Position numbers and translations under genes: made by a program. A DNA stretch of 64,000 nt from Chachezhania sediminis (GTDB lineage Bacteria; Pseudomonadota; Alphaproteobacteria; Rhodobacterales; Rhodobacteraceae), in NCBI RefSeq assembly GCF_009765275.1, contig NZ_VOPH01000002.1:248001-312000 (forward strand), in the 5' to 3' direction. The notes under the pieces were generated by a model, which ran no database searches, was not told the origin of the DNA, and saw nothing but the letters and a program-made list of their open reading frames with translations. Each line of letters starts with the position of its first letter. Within the stretch, counting starts at the first letter, position 1. Shown here in pieces: positions 33,446-42,709 of this stretch.

Positions 33446-34147
33446 TCAGTCCGGCGCCAGCATGTAACCCGCGCCGCGCACCGTCTGAAGATAGCGGGGT
33501 TGCTTCGGGTCGGCCTCGATCTTGCGGCGCAGGCGCGTGATCTGGACGTCGACCGCGCGTTCCTGGGCCTGGCCGCGGTCGCGGCCCAGGTCCTCGACCA
33601 GTTTGGTGCGGCTGATCACCTCGCCCGGGCAGGCGGAAAAGATCCGCATCAGCTGGCTTTCGGTGGCCGTCAGATGGACGATGTCGGTGCCGTCCCACAT
33701 CTCGCCCCGTTCGATGTCGTAACGGATCTGGCCCAGGGTCAGGATCTTGGGACCGGCGGGATCTTCGGTCACTTCCGGCATCCGGCGCAGGATCGCGTTA
33801 ATGCGCAGCAGCAGTTCGCGCGGTTCGAACGGCTTCACCAGGTAATCGTCGGCGCCGGCTTCCAGCCCGGTGATGCGGTCGTCGGTTTCGCCCCGCGCGG
33901 TCAGCAGCAGGATCGGTGTCATCCGTTCTGCCCGGATCGCGCGGGTCAGCGACACGCCGTCTTCGCCCGGCATCATCACGTCCAGCACGATCATGTCGAA
34001 ATCCAGACCCTCCAGCACGCGGCGGGCATGGGCCGCATCGCGGGCCGACGTGACAAGATATCCGTTCCGGCGCAGGAACTTCTTCAACAGGTCCCGGATC
34101 CGTTCGTCGTCGTCGACGATCAGAAGATGCGCATCCATCGCGGCCAT
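33446..34147 (-). CDS. petR: OmpR-family response regulator, PetR-like
   Basis: 233 residues: receiver domain (VDDDERIRDL, phospho-acceptor Asp in MIVLDVMMPGEDG, LTARGETDD, VKPFEPRELLLRI) and a winged-helix DNA-binding domain (LTATESQLMRIF, AVDVQITRLRRKIEADP, VRGAGYML). The start overlaps the MarR gene stop (ATGA). A MarR-type/OmpR-type overlapping pair without a sensor kinase matches petP-petR of Rhodobacter, needed for cytochrome bc1 expression; the symbol rests on this pairing. No kinase gene is adjacent. Confidence 0.85.
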   Translation of the reverse strand: MAAMDAHLLIVDDDERIRDLLKKFLRRNGYLVTSARDAAHARRVLEGLDFDMIVLDVMMPGEDGVSLTRAIRAERMTPILLLTARGETDDRITGLEAGADDYLVKPFEPRELLLRINAILRRMPEVTEDPAGPKILTLGQIRYDIERGEMWDGTDIVHLTATESQLMRIFSACPGEVISRTKLVEDLGRDRGQAQERAVDVQITRLRRKIEADPKQPRYLQTVRGAGYMLAPD

Positions 34148-34656
34148 CAGGCACGGTCCTTAAGGGTGGAATAGACGCGGTGGGTGTCCGCGCTCATCAT
34201 CGCCTCCAGCACCCGGCGGAACCCCGCCACGGCATCGGGCCCGGCATCGCGATAGGCCGACCGCATCCGGGCGCGCTGCGCCTCGGACAGGCGGGCCTCC
34301 AGCTCCTGCCCCGCCTCGGTCAGGTAAAGATGTCGCTCGCGTCGGTCGGTGGCGCCGACGCGGCTTTCGACCAGGCCCTGTTCGACCAGCGCCCGCAGAA
34401 CGCGGTTCAGAGATTGCTTGGTCACGCCCAGGATCGACAGCAGGTTGTTCACCGTCGTCCCTGGTGCGCGGTTGATGAAGTGGATCGCCCGATGGTGCGC
34501 GCGGCCCAGGTCGATCTCGGCCAGGATCCGGTCCGGATCGGCCGTGAACCCGCGATAGGCGAAGTACATCGCCTCTATCCCCTGCCGCAACTGTTCGTCG
34601 GTGAGGAAAAGAAGCTCGCCCCCGCCGGGAGACTGTACCGCCCGTCCGCTGCTCAT
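34147..34656 (-). CDS. petP: MarR-family regulator, PetP-like
   Basis: 169 residues from ATG 34656 (AGGAGGAGC upstream). MarR features: an N-terminal dimerisation helix, the winged helix with NLLSILGVTKQSLNRVLRAL, the wing GLVESRVGATDRRERHLYLT and C-terminal helices. With the overlapping response regulator this resembles Rhodobacter PetP-PetR. Ligand and targets are unknown. It is divergent from ilvE across a 296-base region. Confidence 0.82.
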   Translation of the reverse strand: MSSGRAVQSPGGGELLFLTDEQLRQGIEAMYFAYRGFTADPDRILAEIDLGRAHHRAIHFINRAPGTTVNNLLSILGVTKQSLNRVLRALVEQGLVESRVGATDRRERHLYLTEAGQELEARLSEAQRARMRSAYRDAGPDAVAGFRRVLEAMMSADTHRVYSTLKDRA

Positions 34657-34790
34657 GTCCGCTCCTCCTAAACTGGTGCCGTCGGTCCTCGTAGTCCGTT
34701 TGATGCGACAGCGCACCGGACTTGTCACCCTCGATCTCTATCCCTTGGCCGTTGCGCGATCACCATTTCCGCCAAAGTAAGTCAGCCTCG

Positions 34791-34819
34791 TTGACATTCC
34801 AAGAGCGAAAGAGTATCGA
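34791..34819 (+). promoter_or_regulatory. Candidate ilvE promoter (TTGACA-N17-TATCGA)
   Basis: A consensus -35 box TTGACA (34791-34796) and TATCGA (34814-34819) are spaced by 17 bases, giving a leader of about 125 bases before ilvE. No leader peptide or obvious attenuator was recognised in the leader. Confidence 0.6.
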
Positions 34820-34952
34820 ATCGCCGCGTGAACGCAACAATATGTCCAAGTCGGACGCGAACACGCAATGTTAGTAAAGTGGAGGAGGCCGGGACGGCAT
34901 AAGATCATGTCGAGCCGAAACGACCGCACCGAAGAGAACAAGGACCAAGCCC

Positions 34953-35819
34953 ATGCCGGGATATGACGAACTGGAAGGCAAAATCTGGATGGACGGCCAA
35001 ATGGTCGACTGGAAGGATGCAAAAGTGCACATTATGACCCACGCGCTGCACTATGCCTCCGCGGTATTCGAAGGCGAGCGGGCTTATAACGGCAAGATCT
35101 TCGAGTCGCGCGCGCACTCGGACCGGCTGCGGAACTCTGCCAATCTTATGGATTTCGAGGTCCCCTATTCCTCGGACGAGATCGACGCGGCCAAGGCGGC
35201 CGTCCTGACCGCGAACAAGCAGACCGACGCCTATGTCCGGGCCATCGCCTGGCGCGGCGTGGGCGAGGACATGGGCGTTTCGGCCAGCCGGAACCCGGTG
35301 CGGATGGCGATCGCGTCGTGGCAGTGGGGCGCCTATTACGGCGACGCGAAGATGAAGGGCGCAAAGCTCGACATCTCCAAATGGAAGCGCCCCAGCCCGG
35401 AGACGATCCCGTCCAAGGCCAAGGCGGCCGGTCTCTACATGATCTGCACGATGTCCAAGCACGCGGCCGAGGCCAAGGGCTGTTCGGACGCGATGATGTT
35501 CGACTATCGCGGCTACGTGGCCGAGGCGACGGGCGCGAACATCTTCTTTGCCAAGGATGGCGAGGTCCATACGCCCAAGGCCGACTGCTTCCTGGACGGG
35601 ATCACCCGCAAGACCGTGATCGGGATGCTGCAAGAGCGCCAGATCAAGGTGCACGAGCGGCACATCATGCCGGAAGAGCTGGAAGGCTTCGAGCAGTGCT
35701 GGCTGACCGGCACCGCGGCCGAGGTCACCCCCGTGGGCCAGATCGGCAGCTACAACTTCGAGGTCGGCGCGCTGACCCGCGATATCGCAACCGGCTACGA
35801 GAAGCTGGTCCGCGCGTGA
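34953..35819 (+). CDS. ilvE: Branched-chain amino acid aminotransferase
   Basis: 288 residues, fold-type IV PLP enzyme that transaminates leucine, isoleucine and valine with 2-oxoglutarate. Seen: HALHYASAVFEGERAYNGKIF, the Schiff-base Lys region IPSKAKAAGLYM, EATGANIFFAKDGEVHTP and TGTAAEVTPVGQIG. It is a single gene between a good promoter and a run of three hairpins. A second class IV aminotransferase lies at 50276-51190, but this one has the sequence typical of the biosynthetic IlvE. Confidence 0.93.
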   Translation: MPGYDELEGKIWMDGQMVDWKDAKVHIMTHALHYASAVFEGERAYNGKIFESRAHSDRLRNSANLMDFEVPYSSDEIDAAKAAVLTANKQTDAYVRAIAWRGVGEDMGVSASRNPVRMAIASWQWGAYYGDAKMKGAKLDISKWKRPSPETIPSKAKAAGLYMICTMSKHAAEAKGCSDAMMFDYRGYVAEATGANIFFAKDGEVHTPKADCFLDGITRKTVIGMLQERQIKVHERHIMPEELEGFEQCWLTGTAAEVTPVGQIGSYNFEVGALTRDIATGYEKLVRA

Positions 35820-35828
35820 CGCATCGCA

Positions 35829-35898
35829 GGAAGCCGCTTTGAAGCGGCTTCCAGGCGCATCCTGAATGCGCTTGCCAGGGCCCTTCCAAAGGGCCTTG
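35829..35898 (+). terminator. Three tandem hairpins after ilvE
   Basis: GGAAGCCGCT/AGCGGCTTCC (35829-35852, loop TTGA), GCGCAT/ATGCGC (35855-35871) and GGCCCTT/AAGGGCC (near 35879-35895) follow the ilvE stop in close order. None has a T-tract. They probably end or protect the ilvE transcript. Confidence 0.5.
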
Positions 35899-36033
35899 GG
35901 TCCAGGCCGCCGCCGTTTTGCCACCCCACCGCAACGATCAAGTGTTTTTTGCGACCGCCCGGGTCGCAATCGAAACACCGCCATGCAACCGTTCCTTCAG
36001 TTAAACCAGTGTTGAACGAGGGAGCGAGTACAA

Positions 36034-37323
36034 ATGGCATTGTCAGATCGTGCAAAGACCATCCTGTCCGGGGCCGCGGGGAACGTCGTCGAATGGTTCG
36101 ACTTCGCGATCTACGGCTATCTGGCGACCATCATCGGGCACAACTTCTTTCCATCGGAAGACCCGTTCGTGTCGACCGTCGCGGCCTTCGGGACCTTCGC
36201 GGCCGGCTATCTGATGCGGCCCGTCGGCGGCGCCGTCTTCGGCTATATCGGCGACCGCTGGGGCGAAAAGGTCGTGCTGATCTGGTCTGTCGTCATGATG
36301 GGCGGCGCCTCGGGCCTGATCGCCATCCTGCCGACCTATGACACGGCGGGCTACTTTGCCTCCATCGGTCTCGTCGTGCTGCGGATGATCCAGGGCTTCT
36401 CGGTCGGCGGTGAATTCACAGGCTCCATCGTCTATCTGGTGAAATCGGCGCGTACCTCGCAACGGGGAATCGTTGGCGCGACGGCCAATACCGGGGCGAT
36501 CATCGGCTTCCTGATCGGGTCCGGCGTTGCGGCAGTCCTGACCACCACCCTGACCCAGGCCGAAATGGCCGCCTGGGGCTGGCGCCTGCCCTTCGCCATC
36601 GGCGTCCTGATTGCGGCCCTGGCCTTCCTGATGCGGTCCGGCGGGCTGAACAGCGCCGAGAACATCGAGAACGAGATCACGGAAGAGGCCCTGTCGGAAG
36701 AGGATCTGGCCGAGGAAAACGTGCCGATCATGGTCGCGCTGAAGCACCACTGGACCGTGATCCTGAAGTTCCTGCCGCTGGTGGCGGCGGCCAATATCGC
36801 CTTCTACGCCATGTTCACCTTTGCGGTGGACTTCATGTCGTCCCATTACCACGTCAAGGAATCCCTGGTCCTCGACATCAACACGCTGAACATGGGGATG
36901 ATGGCACTGTTCACCATCGTCGCTGGCTGGCTGGCGGACAAGCTGGGGCGCAAGCCCGTGCTGCTGCTGACCTATGGGTCGCTGGCGCTGTTTTCGCTGC
37001 CGCTGTCCTGGCTGATGTTCCACACCAACCCGATGCTGATCTTCCTGGGCCAGCTTGGCTTTGCCGCGATCTGCGGCTTCGGGCTGGGTGTGAACCCGGT
37101 CATGCTGGTGGAATGGGCCCCGAAACGGGCCCGGAACACCGTCATCTCCATCGGGTACAACATCACGCTGGCGGTGTTCGGCGGCACCACGCCCATGGTC
37201 GCCACCTGGCTGATCAAGGAGTTCAAGAGCCCGCTGTCCCCCATCGTCTACCTGGTGACCTTCGGCGCCGTGGCCTTCGTGATCGCGCTGTTTTCAAAGG
37301 AATCGAGGGGCAAACACCTCTGA
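36034..37323 (+). CDS. MFS transporter, metabolite:H+ symporter (MHS) family
   Basis: 429 residues, about 12 membrane spans. The start GNVVEWFDFAIYGYLA and the GGAVFGYIGDRWGEK loop are typical of MHS permeases (relatives carry citrate, ketoglutarate, proline or glycine betaine); the second half repeats the loop as GWLADKLGRKPVLLL. An acidic stretch (EEALSEEDLAEEN) lies in the central cytoplasmic loop. The substrate cannot be predicted. ATG 36034 has GAGGGAGCG upstream. It is monocistronic. Confidence 0.88.
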   Translation: MALSDRAKTILSGAAGNVVEWFDFAIYGYLATIIGHNFFPSEDPFVSTVAAFGTFAAGYLMRPVGGAVFGYIGDRWGEKVVLIWSVVMMGGASGLIAILPTYDTAGYFASIGLVVLRMIQGFSVGGEFTGSIVYLVKSARTSQRGIVGATANTGAIIGFLIGSGVAAVLTTTLTQAEMAAWGWRLPFAIGVLIAALAFLMRSGGLNSAENIENEITEEALSEEDLAEENVPIMVALKHHWTVILKFLPLVAAANIAFYAMFTFAVDFMSSHYHVKESLVLDINTLNMGMMALFTIVAGWLADKLGRKPVLLLTYGSLALFSLPLSWLMFHTNPMLIFLGQLGFAAICGFGLGVNPVMLVEWAPKRARNTVISIGYNITLAVFGGTTPMVATWLIKEFKSPLSPIVYLVTFGAVAFVIALFSKESRGKHL

Positions 37324-37362
37324 CCCCGACCATCGGGCCGCGGGCAGGGTTCTGCCCGCGCC

Positions 37363-38307
37363 TCAGCCCTTGGGTGGGACCACGGCATTGGCCCGGGATC
37401 GTTCCAGCCCCAGCTGCCGTTCGCGCCAGATGACCAGGGCGTTCCCCGCGATCACAAGGGCCGCGCCCGCCATCATCGGCAAGGTCGGCACCTCGGCGAA
37501 CCAGACATAGCCGATCACCAGCGCGAACAGCATCGACGAATAGTCGAAGGGCGCAATCAGCGAGGCCGGGCCAAAGCGGTAGGAGGTCGTCACCAGGATC
37601 TGGCCGATCCCGCCCAGAAGGCCCATCAGGACCATCAGCAGGAACGTGTCCCAGTCGGGCATCACCCAGCCGAACGGCAGCGTCAGCAGCGAGGCGACGG
37701 TGGACGACAGGGTGAAGTAGAACACGATGGCCGAAGAGTTTTCCGTCTTCACCATCTTGCGGATGTGGATCTGGACCACGGCACGCAGGGCGGTGGAGCC
37801 CAGCACCATCAGGGCCCCGACCGTCGCCATGTCGGCCGCGACATTGCCGGCCATCACCCCGCCGATCCGGGGCCAGATCATGATCAGGACCCCGACCAGC
37901 CCGACCCCCACGGCGGAAATCCGGATCATCCGGATCTTCTCGCCCAGAAGCAGGGCCGCAAGGATCACGGTGAAGATCGGTGCGGCATAGCCGATGGCCG
38001 TGGCTTCGGGCAGTGGGATCAGGCCCAGCCCCCCGAACATCAGCGCCATGGACGACGTGCCCACCAGCCCGCGCCAGACATGGGCGCCGGGCCGCTTGGT
38101 CCGCAAGCCCTGACTTAGCTGGCCGCGCATCACCAGCAGGATGATGATCGGCGGAAAGCCGAAGAAGGATCGGAAGAACACCAATTCGCCCGCCGGGATC
38201 TCTTCCGACAGCGACTTGACCATGGCCGACATCACCGAGAACAGGAAGATCGACGAAAGATACAGGCCCACGGCGCGGGCCGGGCGATGAGATGTCAGCG
38301 CTTCCAT
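37363..38307 (-). CDS. DMT-superfamily (EamA) permease
   Basis: 314 residues from ATG 38307, with ten predicted membrane spans in two EamA repeats (VGLYLSSIFLFSVMSAMVKSL; second half from about residue 170). Conserved small-residue features include FFRSFFGFPPI and APIFTVILAALLLGEKI. Such proteins export amino acids or other metabolites; the substrate is unknown. It converges with the MHS gene and is followed upstream by an HD hydrolase gene in the same direction. Confidence 0.85.
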   Translation of the reverse strand: MEALTSHRPARAVGLYLSSIFLFSVMSAMVKSLSEEIPAGELVFFRSFFGFPPIIILLVMRGQLSQGLRTKRPGAHVWRGLVGTSSMALMFGGLGLIPLPEATAIGYAAPIFTVILAALLLGEKIRMIRISAVGVGLVGVLIMIWPRIGGVMAGNVAADMATVGALMVLGSTALRAVVQIHIRKMVKTENSSAIVFYFTLSSTVASLLTLPFGWVMPDWDTFLLMVLMGLLGGIGQILVTTSYRFGPASLIAPFDYSSMLFALVIGYVWFAEVPTLPMMAGAALVIAGNALVIWRERQLGLERSRANAVVPPKG

Positions 38308-38424
38308 TGCGGGGACCCTGCTCCTGGCCACGGCAAAGCACAATGCGCGCAGCGCGCCTTGCCGGGGGTTGCATGACGGGATTGTCGAAGATGCAAGTCG
38401 ATTCCCGTCACGCCCTGATCCCGG

Positions 38425-39039
38425 TCACATCCGGGCCAGCAGGGCGGCGTGCCGGGCGGTGAAGTCGGCCCGTACCTCGACCGGCGGGCGCAGGTGGATG
38501 TCTGCGCCTTCGATCAGCCCTGCATCGGGGCGACCGAAGAACCTGGTCGCCTCGGCTTCGGTAAAGCCCGCGATCCGCACCGCCTCCAGCCAGGCAGAGA
38601 TGCGGTCGGCCTTCTTGATCTGTTTCTTCACCTGCTGCGGCAGGGAAGACGGCAGGCCAAACCGGATGTGGATCGCGGCCGTCAGCCTGGCGTCCAGGTC
38701 TTCGTATTCAGGTCCCACAGCCGCCTTCACCGGAGAGATCATGTCGCCGATCACGTATTCGGGCGCGTCGTGCAGCAGCGCGGCCAGCCGCCATTTCGCC
38801 GGTGCCGACGGATTCATCCGCCCATAAAGCTGTTCGACCAGAAGCGAGTGTTCGGCCACCGTGTAGGCAAAGTCGCCCTTGGTCTGGCCGTTCCAGCGGG
38901 CCACGAAGGCCAGCCCGTGGGCAATGTCCTCGATCTCGACATCGACCGGGGTCGGGTCCAGCAGGTCCAGCCTGCGGCCCGACAGCATCCGTTGCCATGC
39001 GCGCGCCGTCTTCACCGCGCTCTCCCGCCTGTTCATCAT
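38425..39039 (-). CDS. HD-domain phosphohydrolase (YfbR-like)
   Basis: 204 residues with metal-binding HD motifs: TVAEHSLLVEQL (His), ALLHDAPEYVIGD (His-Asp) and KKADRISAWLEA (Asp). Members of this type hydrolyse dNMPs or other nucleotides. The N-terminal LLDPTPVDVEIEDIAHGLAF segment is typical of the roseobacter version. It is likely cytosolic. The next gene upstream (minus) is the Mla-type lipoprotein gene, 53 bases away. Confidence 0.85.
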   Translation of the reverse strand: MMNRRESAVKTARAWQRMLSGRRLDLLDPTPVDVEIEDIAHGLAFVARWNGQTKGDFAYTVAEHSLLVEQLYGRMNPSAPAKWRLAALLHDAPEYVIGDMISPVKAAVGPEYEDLDARLTAAIHIRFGLPSSLPQQVKKQIKKADRISAWLEAVRIAGFTEAEATRFFGRPDAGLIEGADIHLRPPVEVRADFTARHAALLARM

Positions 39040-39092
39040 TCCCTGCGGGACATGCCGGGAAACCGGCCGCGCCGCAACCGTGCTTGTCGGTT

Positions 39093-39752
39093 CTATTGGC
39101 TATAGGCCTGCTGGGTCCGGCGTGCGTGCTCGGAAATCCGCCGGATCGACCATTCGACCGCATCCCGCATCGTCTTGCCCAACGCATCGTCGAAGGTCTT
39201 GACAAGGTCCGGCGCCTTGGCCGACGGCGACAGCGCGTATGCCTCGAACGAGGCCGAGCCGATGATATGATCCTCGTAGGCATCGACCAGCTTGATGTTC
39301 AGCCGCACGTCGACCTGCAGCGGCGATTCCGGGTTTTCCGGGTTGGTCACCATCGCCTGGAATTCCCGCAATTCGGGCACGATGTTGTAGTCCGGGCGAA
39401 TGCCGACGGCAGACCGGCCGACGGCGGTCACCTTCTTCGTGTTCTCGAAGCTTTCGATCAGCAGCGTCTGGACGATCGACGGCGCCCGGTCGACCCAGCG
39501 GGCGCCCGGGATGTACTGGACCTGAAGCGGCGTCGGCTGCACCGCGATCCGGTCCGTGTTCACGGCGGCCGAAGCGGTGGGTTCCTCGACCACGATCTGC
39601 GCGTTCAGACTCGGCAGGTTGGACGAAAAGGTGCTTTTCGGCGTCAGCAGGTACAGGTCCGTGGGCCGGGCCGCGTCGAAACCGGCACAGCCGGCAAGGG
39701 CGGTCAGGGACAGGGCCGTGACGGCCGTAAGAATGCGTTTCATGACCATCAT
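39093..39752 (-). CDS. ABC-type transport auxiliary lipoprotein of the MCE operon
   Basis: 219 residues. The signal peptide ends in a lipobox LAGC (Cys about 22), so it is a lipid-anchored periplasmic protein. It has the ABC_trans_aux pattern of PqiC/MCE partner lipoproteins (PTDLYLLTPKS, IVVEEPTASAAVNTDRIAV, YIPGARWVDRAP, LRLNI-like strand DVRLNIKLVD). ATG 39752 overlaps the MCE gene stop (ATGA); ATG 39743 (MKRIL) is a possible start. It is the last gene of the lipid-transport operon. Confidence 0.82.
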   Translation of the reverse strand: MMVMKRILTAVTALSLTALAGCAGFDAARPTDLYLLTPKSTFSSNLPSLNAQIVVEEPTASAAVNTDRIAVQPTPLQVQYIPGARWVDRAPSIVQTLLIESFENTKKVTAVGRSAVGIRPDYNIVPELREFQAMVTNPENPESPLQVDVRLNIKLVDAYEDHIIGSASFEAYALSPSAKAPDLVKTFDDALGKTMRDAVEWSIRRISEHARRTQQAYSQ

Positions 39753-41884
39753 CTTCTGAAATTCGACCCCTGCGTACCTAGAAGGAACCGGGCCGGATCG
39801 CGTTCAAGCCGATCCGCAAGCCGATCCAGATTGCCGACCAGCCGCCGTGCTTCCTCGATCAGGCCCTGCACCTGAGGCAGCCCCAACCGCAGGAAGTCCG
39901 AGATCTGGCGGCGGTTCTGCTGAACGATGCCGTCCACCGTGCCCATCATTTCCGAAGCGCTGGCGGCGGCGCTGCGCATGTCCGCGGCCACGCTGTTCAC
40001 GTCGCTGGTGACAGAGCCGACCGTATCCTTCACCTGCGCCACAGCGGTGCGGATATCGGCAAAGATGCCATCGACATCTTCGTTCATGATCCGGTTGGCC
40101 GACGCGAAAGTTTCCTGCGCGGTGCTCAGGGTGCCGGTCGCCGTCACGACCGCGGTGTTGATCACACCCATCGTCTCGTTCGCTTTCGTCATCGTCTCGG
40201 TCGCGGCAGAGAGCGCGGTGCCGGCCTGTTGCGACAGCGTGTCGACATTGCCGGCCACCTTGTCCAGCGTGCCGCTGAGAGACTGGATCGTGTCATTGGC
40301 GGTCTTCGCCGCGGCGGTGACGTTGTCCATCAGCGGCGGCAGGTCTTCCTGGACCGCGGTATTGATCGAATCCATCGCTTCCCGCGCGGATGCAGCCGCG
40401 GCCTGGGCGTCGGCGACCATGGTCTTGCCCTCGCCGTTGATCATCTGTTCGACGCTGTCGGCGGATTTCTGGACCGATCCCAGCGTTTCGGTGCCTTTCT
40501 GGATCGCGGTGTTCAGGCCCTGGATCGTCGTCTCGGCCTCGGCCAGGCGCTTGGTCGCCTCGGTGATCATGGTCTGGCCGCTGGTGCCCAGCGACCGGAC
40601 CTGCTGGTCCAGCCCGGTCAGCGTCGCCGTGGCCTGATCGATCAGCGGCGGCAGCTGGTTCTGGGCCAGCGTCTGAACGGTGCCCATGGTCTGGGTTATC
40701 TGCTGGACCAGCGGCTTGCCGTCGGTTTCGATGAAGGTCCGCACGCTGTCCGATGTCTGGGCCAGCGACTGCATCGTCTTCGCGGCCTGGTCCGTGGCGG
40801 AATTGGCGTGGGCGATCAGCTCCTTCGACTGTTCCGCCCGCGCCTGCAGTTCCTGCCCAAGCTGTGCATAGCCCTGGATCAACTCCGATGCGTCGCCGGT
40901 CAGCGTGGTGAATTCCGTATCGATCTTGTCCAACACGGTCTGGACGGTGCCCAGCATGTCCGGGATCTTGCCGTCGACGGTGCCTTCCAGCGCGGTCAGT
41001 GTCGCCAGGATCTTGGGCTGCAGGGTCTGGACCATGTCGTCGATGGTCCCCATGGTCGCCGCACCGCGATCCGCGATCTCGGCCACGCTGCCCTTGATCA
41101 GCCCTTCGGCGCTGTCGAACACGGTCTTGGCGCTGTCCAGCGTCGAAGTCACCGTATCGACGGCTCCTTCCGCCTTCTGGATCGCGGTATCCGCCGTTTC
41201 CAGCGTCTTCGTGGCGGCGTTCAGCGTCGTCTCGGCCGTAGCCGACAGCGACTTCAGGCTGCCGGTAAAGCTTGAAACATCGCGCGCCGCACCGCCCAGA
41301 TCGGTCGTCAGCCCTTCGACATCCGACAGCACCTTGTCCAGCCGGCCCGAGGCCGAGGAAAGGTTCGCCAGCATGTCCGATACTTCCTTGGTGTTCTGTT
41401 CGCTGACCACGGAATTCAGGCTGTCCAGCAGATCCACTGCCTTGTTCAGCAGCTCTGGCGCGCCTTCGAAGATCGACTGAAGCGAAGAGCGGGCAGACTT
41501 GATCAGGCCGCCTTCGGGCAGGGGCGTGCCGCCAGGCGTCTTGTTTTCCAGAGAGACATAGCTGACGCCGGTCACGCCCTGCGATTCCAGCGTGGCCACC
41601 GTGCCGGTGGTCACTGGCGTCTTCTGCTGGACCTCGATGCCCACCCGGACCTTGGACGGATCGTCGTCATCCAGCCGGACGGATATCACCTGCCCGACCT
41701 TTAGCCCGTTGAACTGCACGTCGCCAGCCGTGGTCAGGCCGGACACGGAATCGAAACGGATGTGGTAATAGGCATACTGGTTGTTGGCATCGAACTTGGC
41801 CAGCCAGATCAGGAAGGCGAAGGCACCGATCAACCCGGCCAAGGTAAAGGCCCCGATCAGGACGAAATTCGCACGCGTCTCCAT
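39749..41884 (-). CDS. mlaD: MlaD-like MCE protein with very long coiled-coil C-terminus
   Basis: 711 residues. One N-terminal membrane anchor (FVLIGAFTLAGLIGAFAFLIW), a single MCE domain (about residues 40-118: VSGLTTAGDVQFNGLKVGQV), then about 550 residues of Ala/Thr/Gln-rich heptad repeats and a Lys/Arg-rich end. MCE proteins form hexamers that carry lipids through the periplasm. E. coli MlaD is only 183 residues; this size and long helix suggest a needle-like barrel, as in longer MCE proteins, possibly spanning the periplasm. It lies 9 bases downstream of the ATPase gene. Confidence 0.85.
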   Translation of the reverse strand: METRANFVLIGAFTLAGLIGAFAFLIWLAKFDANNQYAYYHIRFDSVSGLTTAGDVQFNGLKVGQVISVRLDDDDPSKVRVGIEVQQKTPVTTGTVATLESQGVTGVSYVSLENKTPGGTPLPEGGLIKSARSSLQSIFEGAPELLNKAVDLLDSLNSVVSEQNTKEVSDMLANLSSASGRLDKVLSDVEGLTTDLGGAARDVSSFTGSLKSLSATAETTLNAATKTLETADTAIQKAEGAVDTVTSTLDSAKTVFDSAEGLIKGSVAEIADRGAATMGTIDDMVQTLQPKILATLTALEGTVDGKIPDMLGTVQTVLDKIDTEFTTLTGDASELIQGYAQLGQELQARAEQSKELIAHANSATDQAAKTMQSLAQTSDSVRTFIETDGKPLVQQITQTMGTVQTLAQNQLPPLIDQATATLTGLDQQVRSLGTSGQTMITEATKRLAEAETTIQGLNTAIQKGTETLGSVQKSADSVEQMINGEGKTMVADAQAAAASAREAMDSINTAVQEDLPPLMDNVTAAAKTANDTIQSLSGTLDKVAGNVDTLSQQAGTALSAATETMTKANETMGVINTAVVTATGTLSTAQETFASANRIMNEDVDGIFADIRTAVAQVKDTVGSVTSDVNSVAADMRSAAASASEMMGTVDGIVQQNRRQISDFLRLGLPQVQGLIEEARRLVGNLDRLADRLERDPARFLLGTQGSNFRR

Positions 41885-41893
41885 ATTCGTCCT

Positions 41894-42709
41894 CTAACTC
41901 TTTTTCTTCGCCTGGGCTGCACGCGCCCGGGGACCAGTAAAATATTCTTTCACCCATGGGTGGTCCACCGAAGTCATATCTTCGATGGGCCCCGTCACCA
42001 ACACCCGCTTTTCCGCCAGAACGGCGATCCGGTCACAGATCGCGTAAAGACTGTCCAGATCATGTGTCACCATGAAGACGGTCAGACCCAGCGCCCGTTG
42101 CAGGCCGCGGATCAGTTCGTCATAGGCCGCGGCGCCGATGGGATCGAGCCCGGCAGTCGGTTCGTCCAGGAACAGGATCTCGGGGTCCAGCGCCAGGGCG
42201 CGGGCCAGGGCGGCGCGCTTGCGCATCCCGCCCGACAGTTCCGACGGATACTTGTCGGCGGCATTGGGCGGCAGGCCGGCCAGGCCGATCTTGACCTCGG
42301 CCAGCGCCTTCATCATCGCACGGGGCAACTTCAGGTGCTCGCGCATCGGGGCCATGACGTTCTGAAGAACGGTCAGCGACGAAAACAGCGCCCCGTCCTG
42401 GAAAGCCACGCCCCAGCGCCGTTCAACCTGCAGGCGCTCGGCTTCCGGGCCGTTCAGAACGTCGACGCCCAGCACCTCGATCGAACCTTCCTTTGGCCGG
42501 TTCAGCCCGACGATGGTCCGCAGCAGCACCGACTTGCCGGTGCCCGACCCGCCGACGATGCCCAGCACCTCGCCCCGGTAGACATCCAGATCCAGGTGGT
42601 CGTGGACCACCTGCTTGCCGAACTGGTTCACCAGGTCGCGGACGCGGATCACCACCTCGCGCGTGGTGTCGGGGGCCGTATCGCCCAACGGAACCGCCGC
42701 ACCGTCCAT
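41894..42709 (-). CDS. mlaF: MlaF-like ABC transporter ATPase
   Basis: 271 residues from ATG 42709, overlapping the permease stop (ATGA). Walker A GGSGTGKSVLLR, Q-loop VAFQDGALFSSL, signature ELSGGMRKRAALARAL, Walker B EILFLDEPTAGLDPI and switch His VTHDLDSL. This is the energising subunit of a phospholipid transporter working with the MlaE-like permease. A longer frame to 42844 is not supported. Confidence 0.93.
   Translation of the reverse strand: MDGAAVPLGDTAPDTTREVVIRVRDLVNQFGKQVVHDHLDLDVYRGEVLGIVGGSGTGKSVLLRTIVGLNRPKEGSIEVLGVDVLNGPEAERLQVERRWGVAFQDGALFSSLTVLQNVMAPMREHLKLPRAMMKALAEVKIGLAGLPPNAADKYPSELSGGMRKRAALARALALDPEILFLDEPTAGLDPIGAAAYDELIRGLQRALGLTVFMVTHDLDSLYAICDRIAVLAEKRVLVTGPIEDMTSVDHPWVKEYFTGPRARAAQAKKKS

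Noticed and set aside
35940-35970. GCGACC/GGTCGC hairpin next to a T-run before the MHS gene
   Set aside because: The T-run is on the wrong side for either strand to act as an intrinsic terminator.
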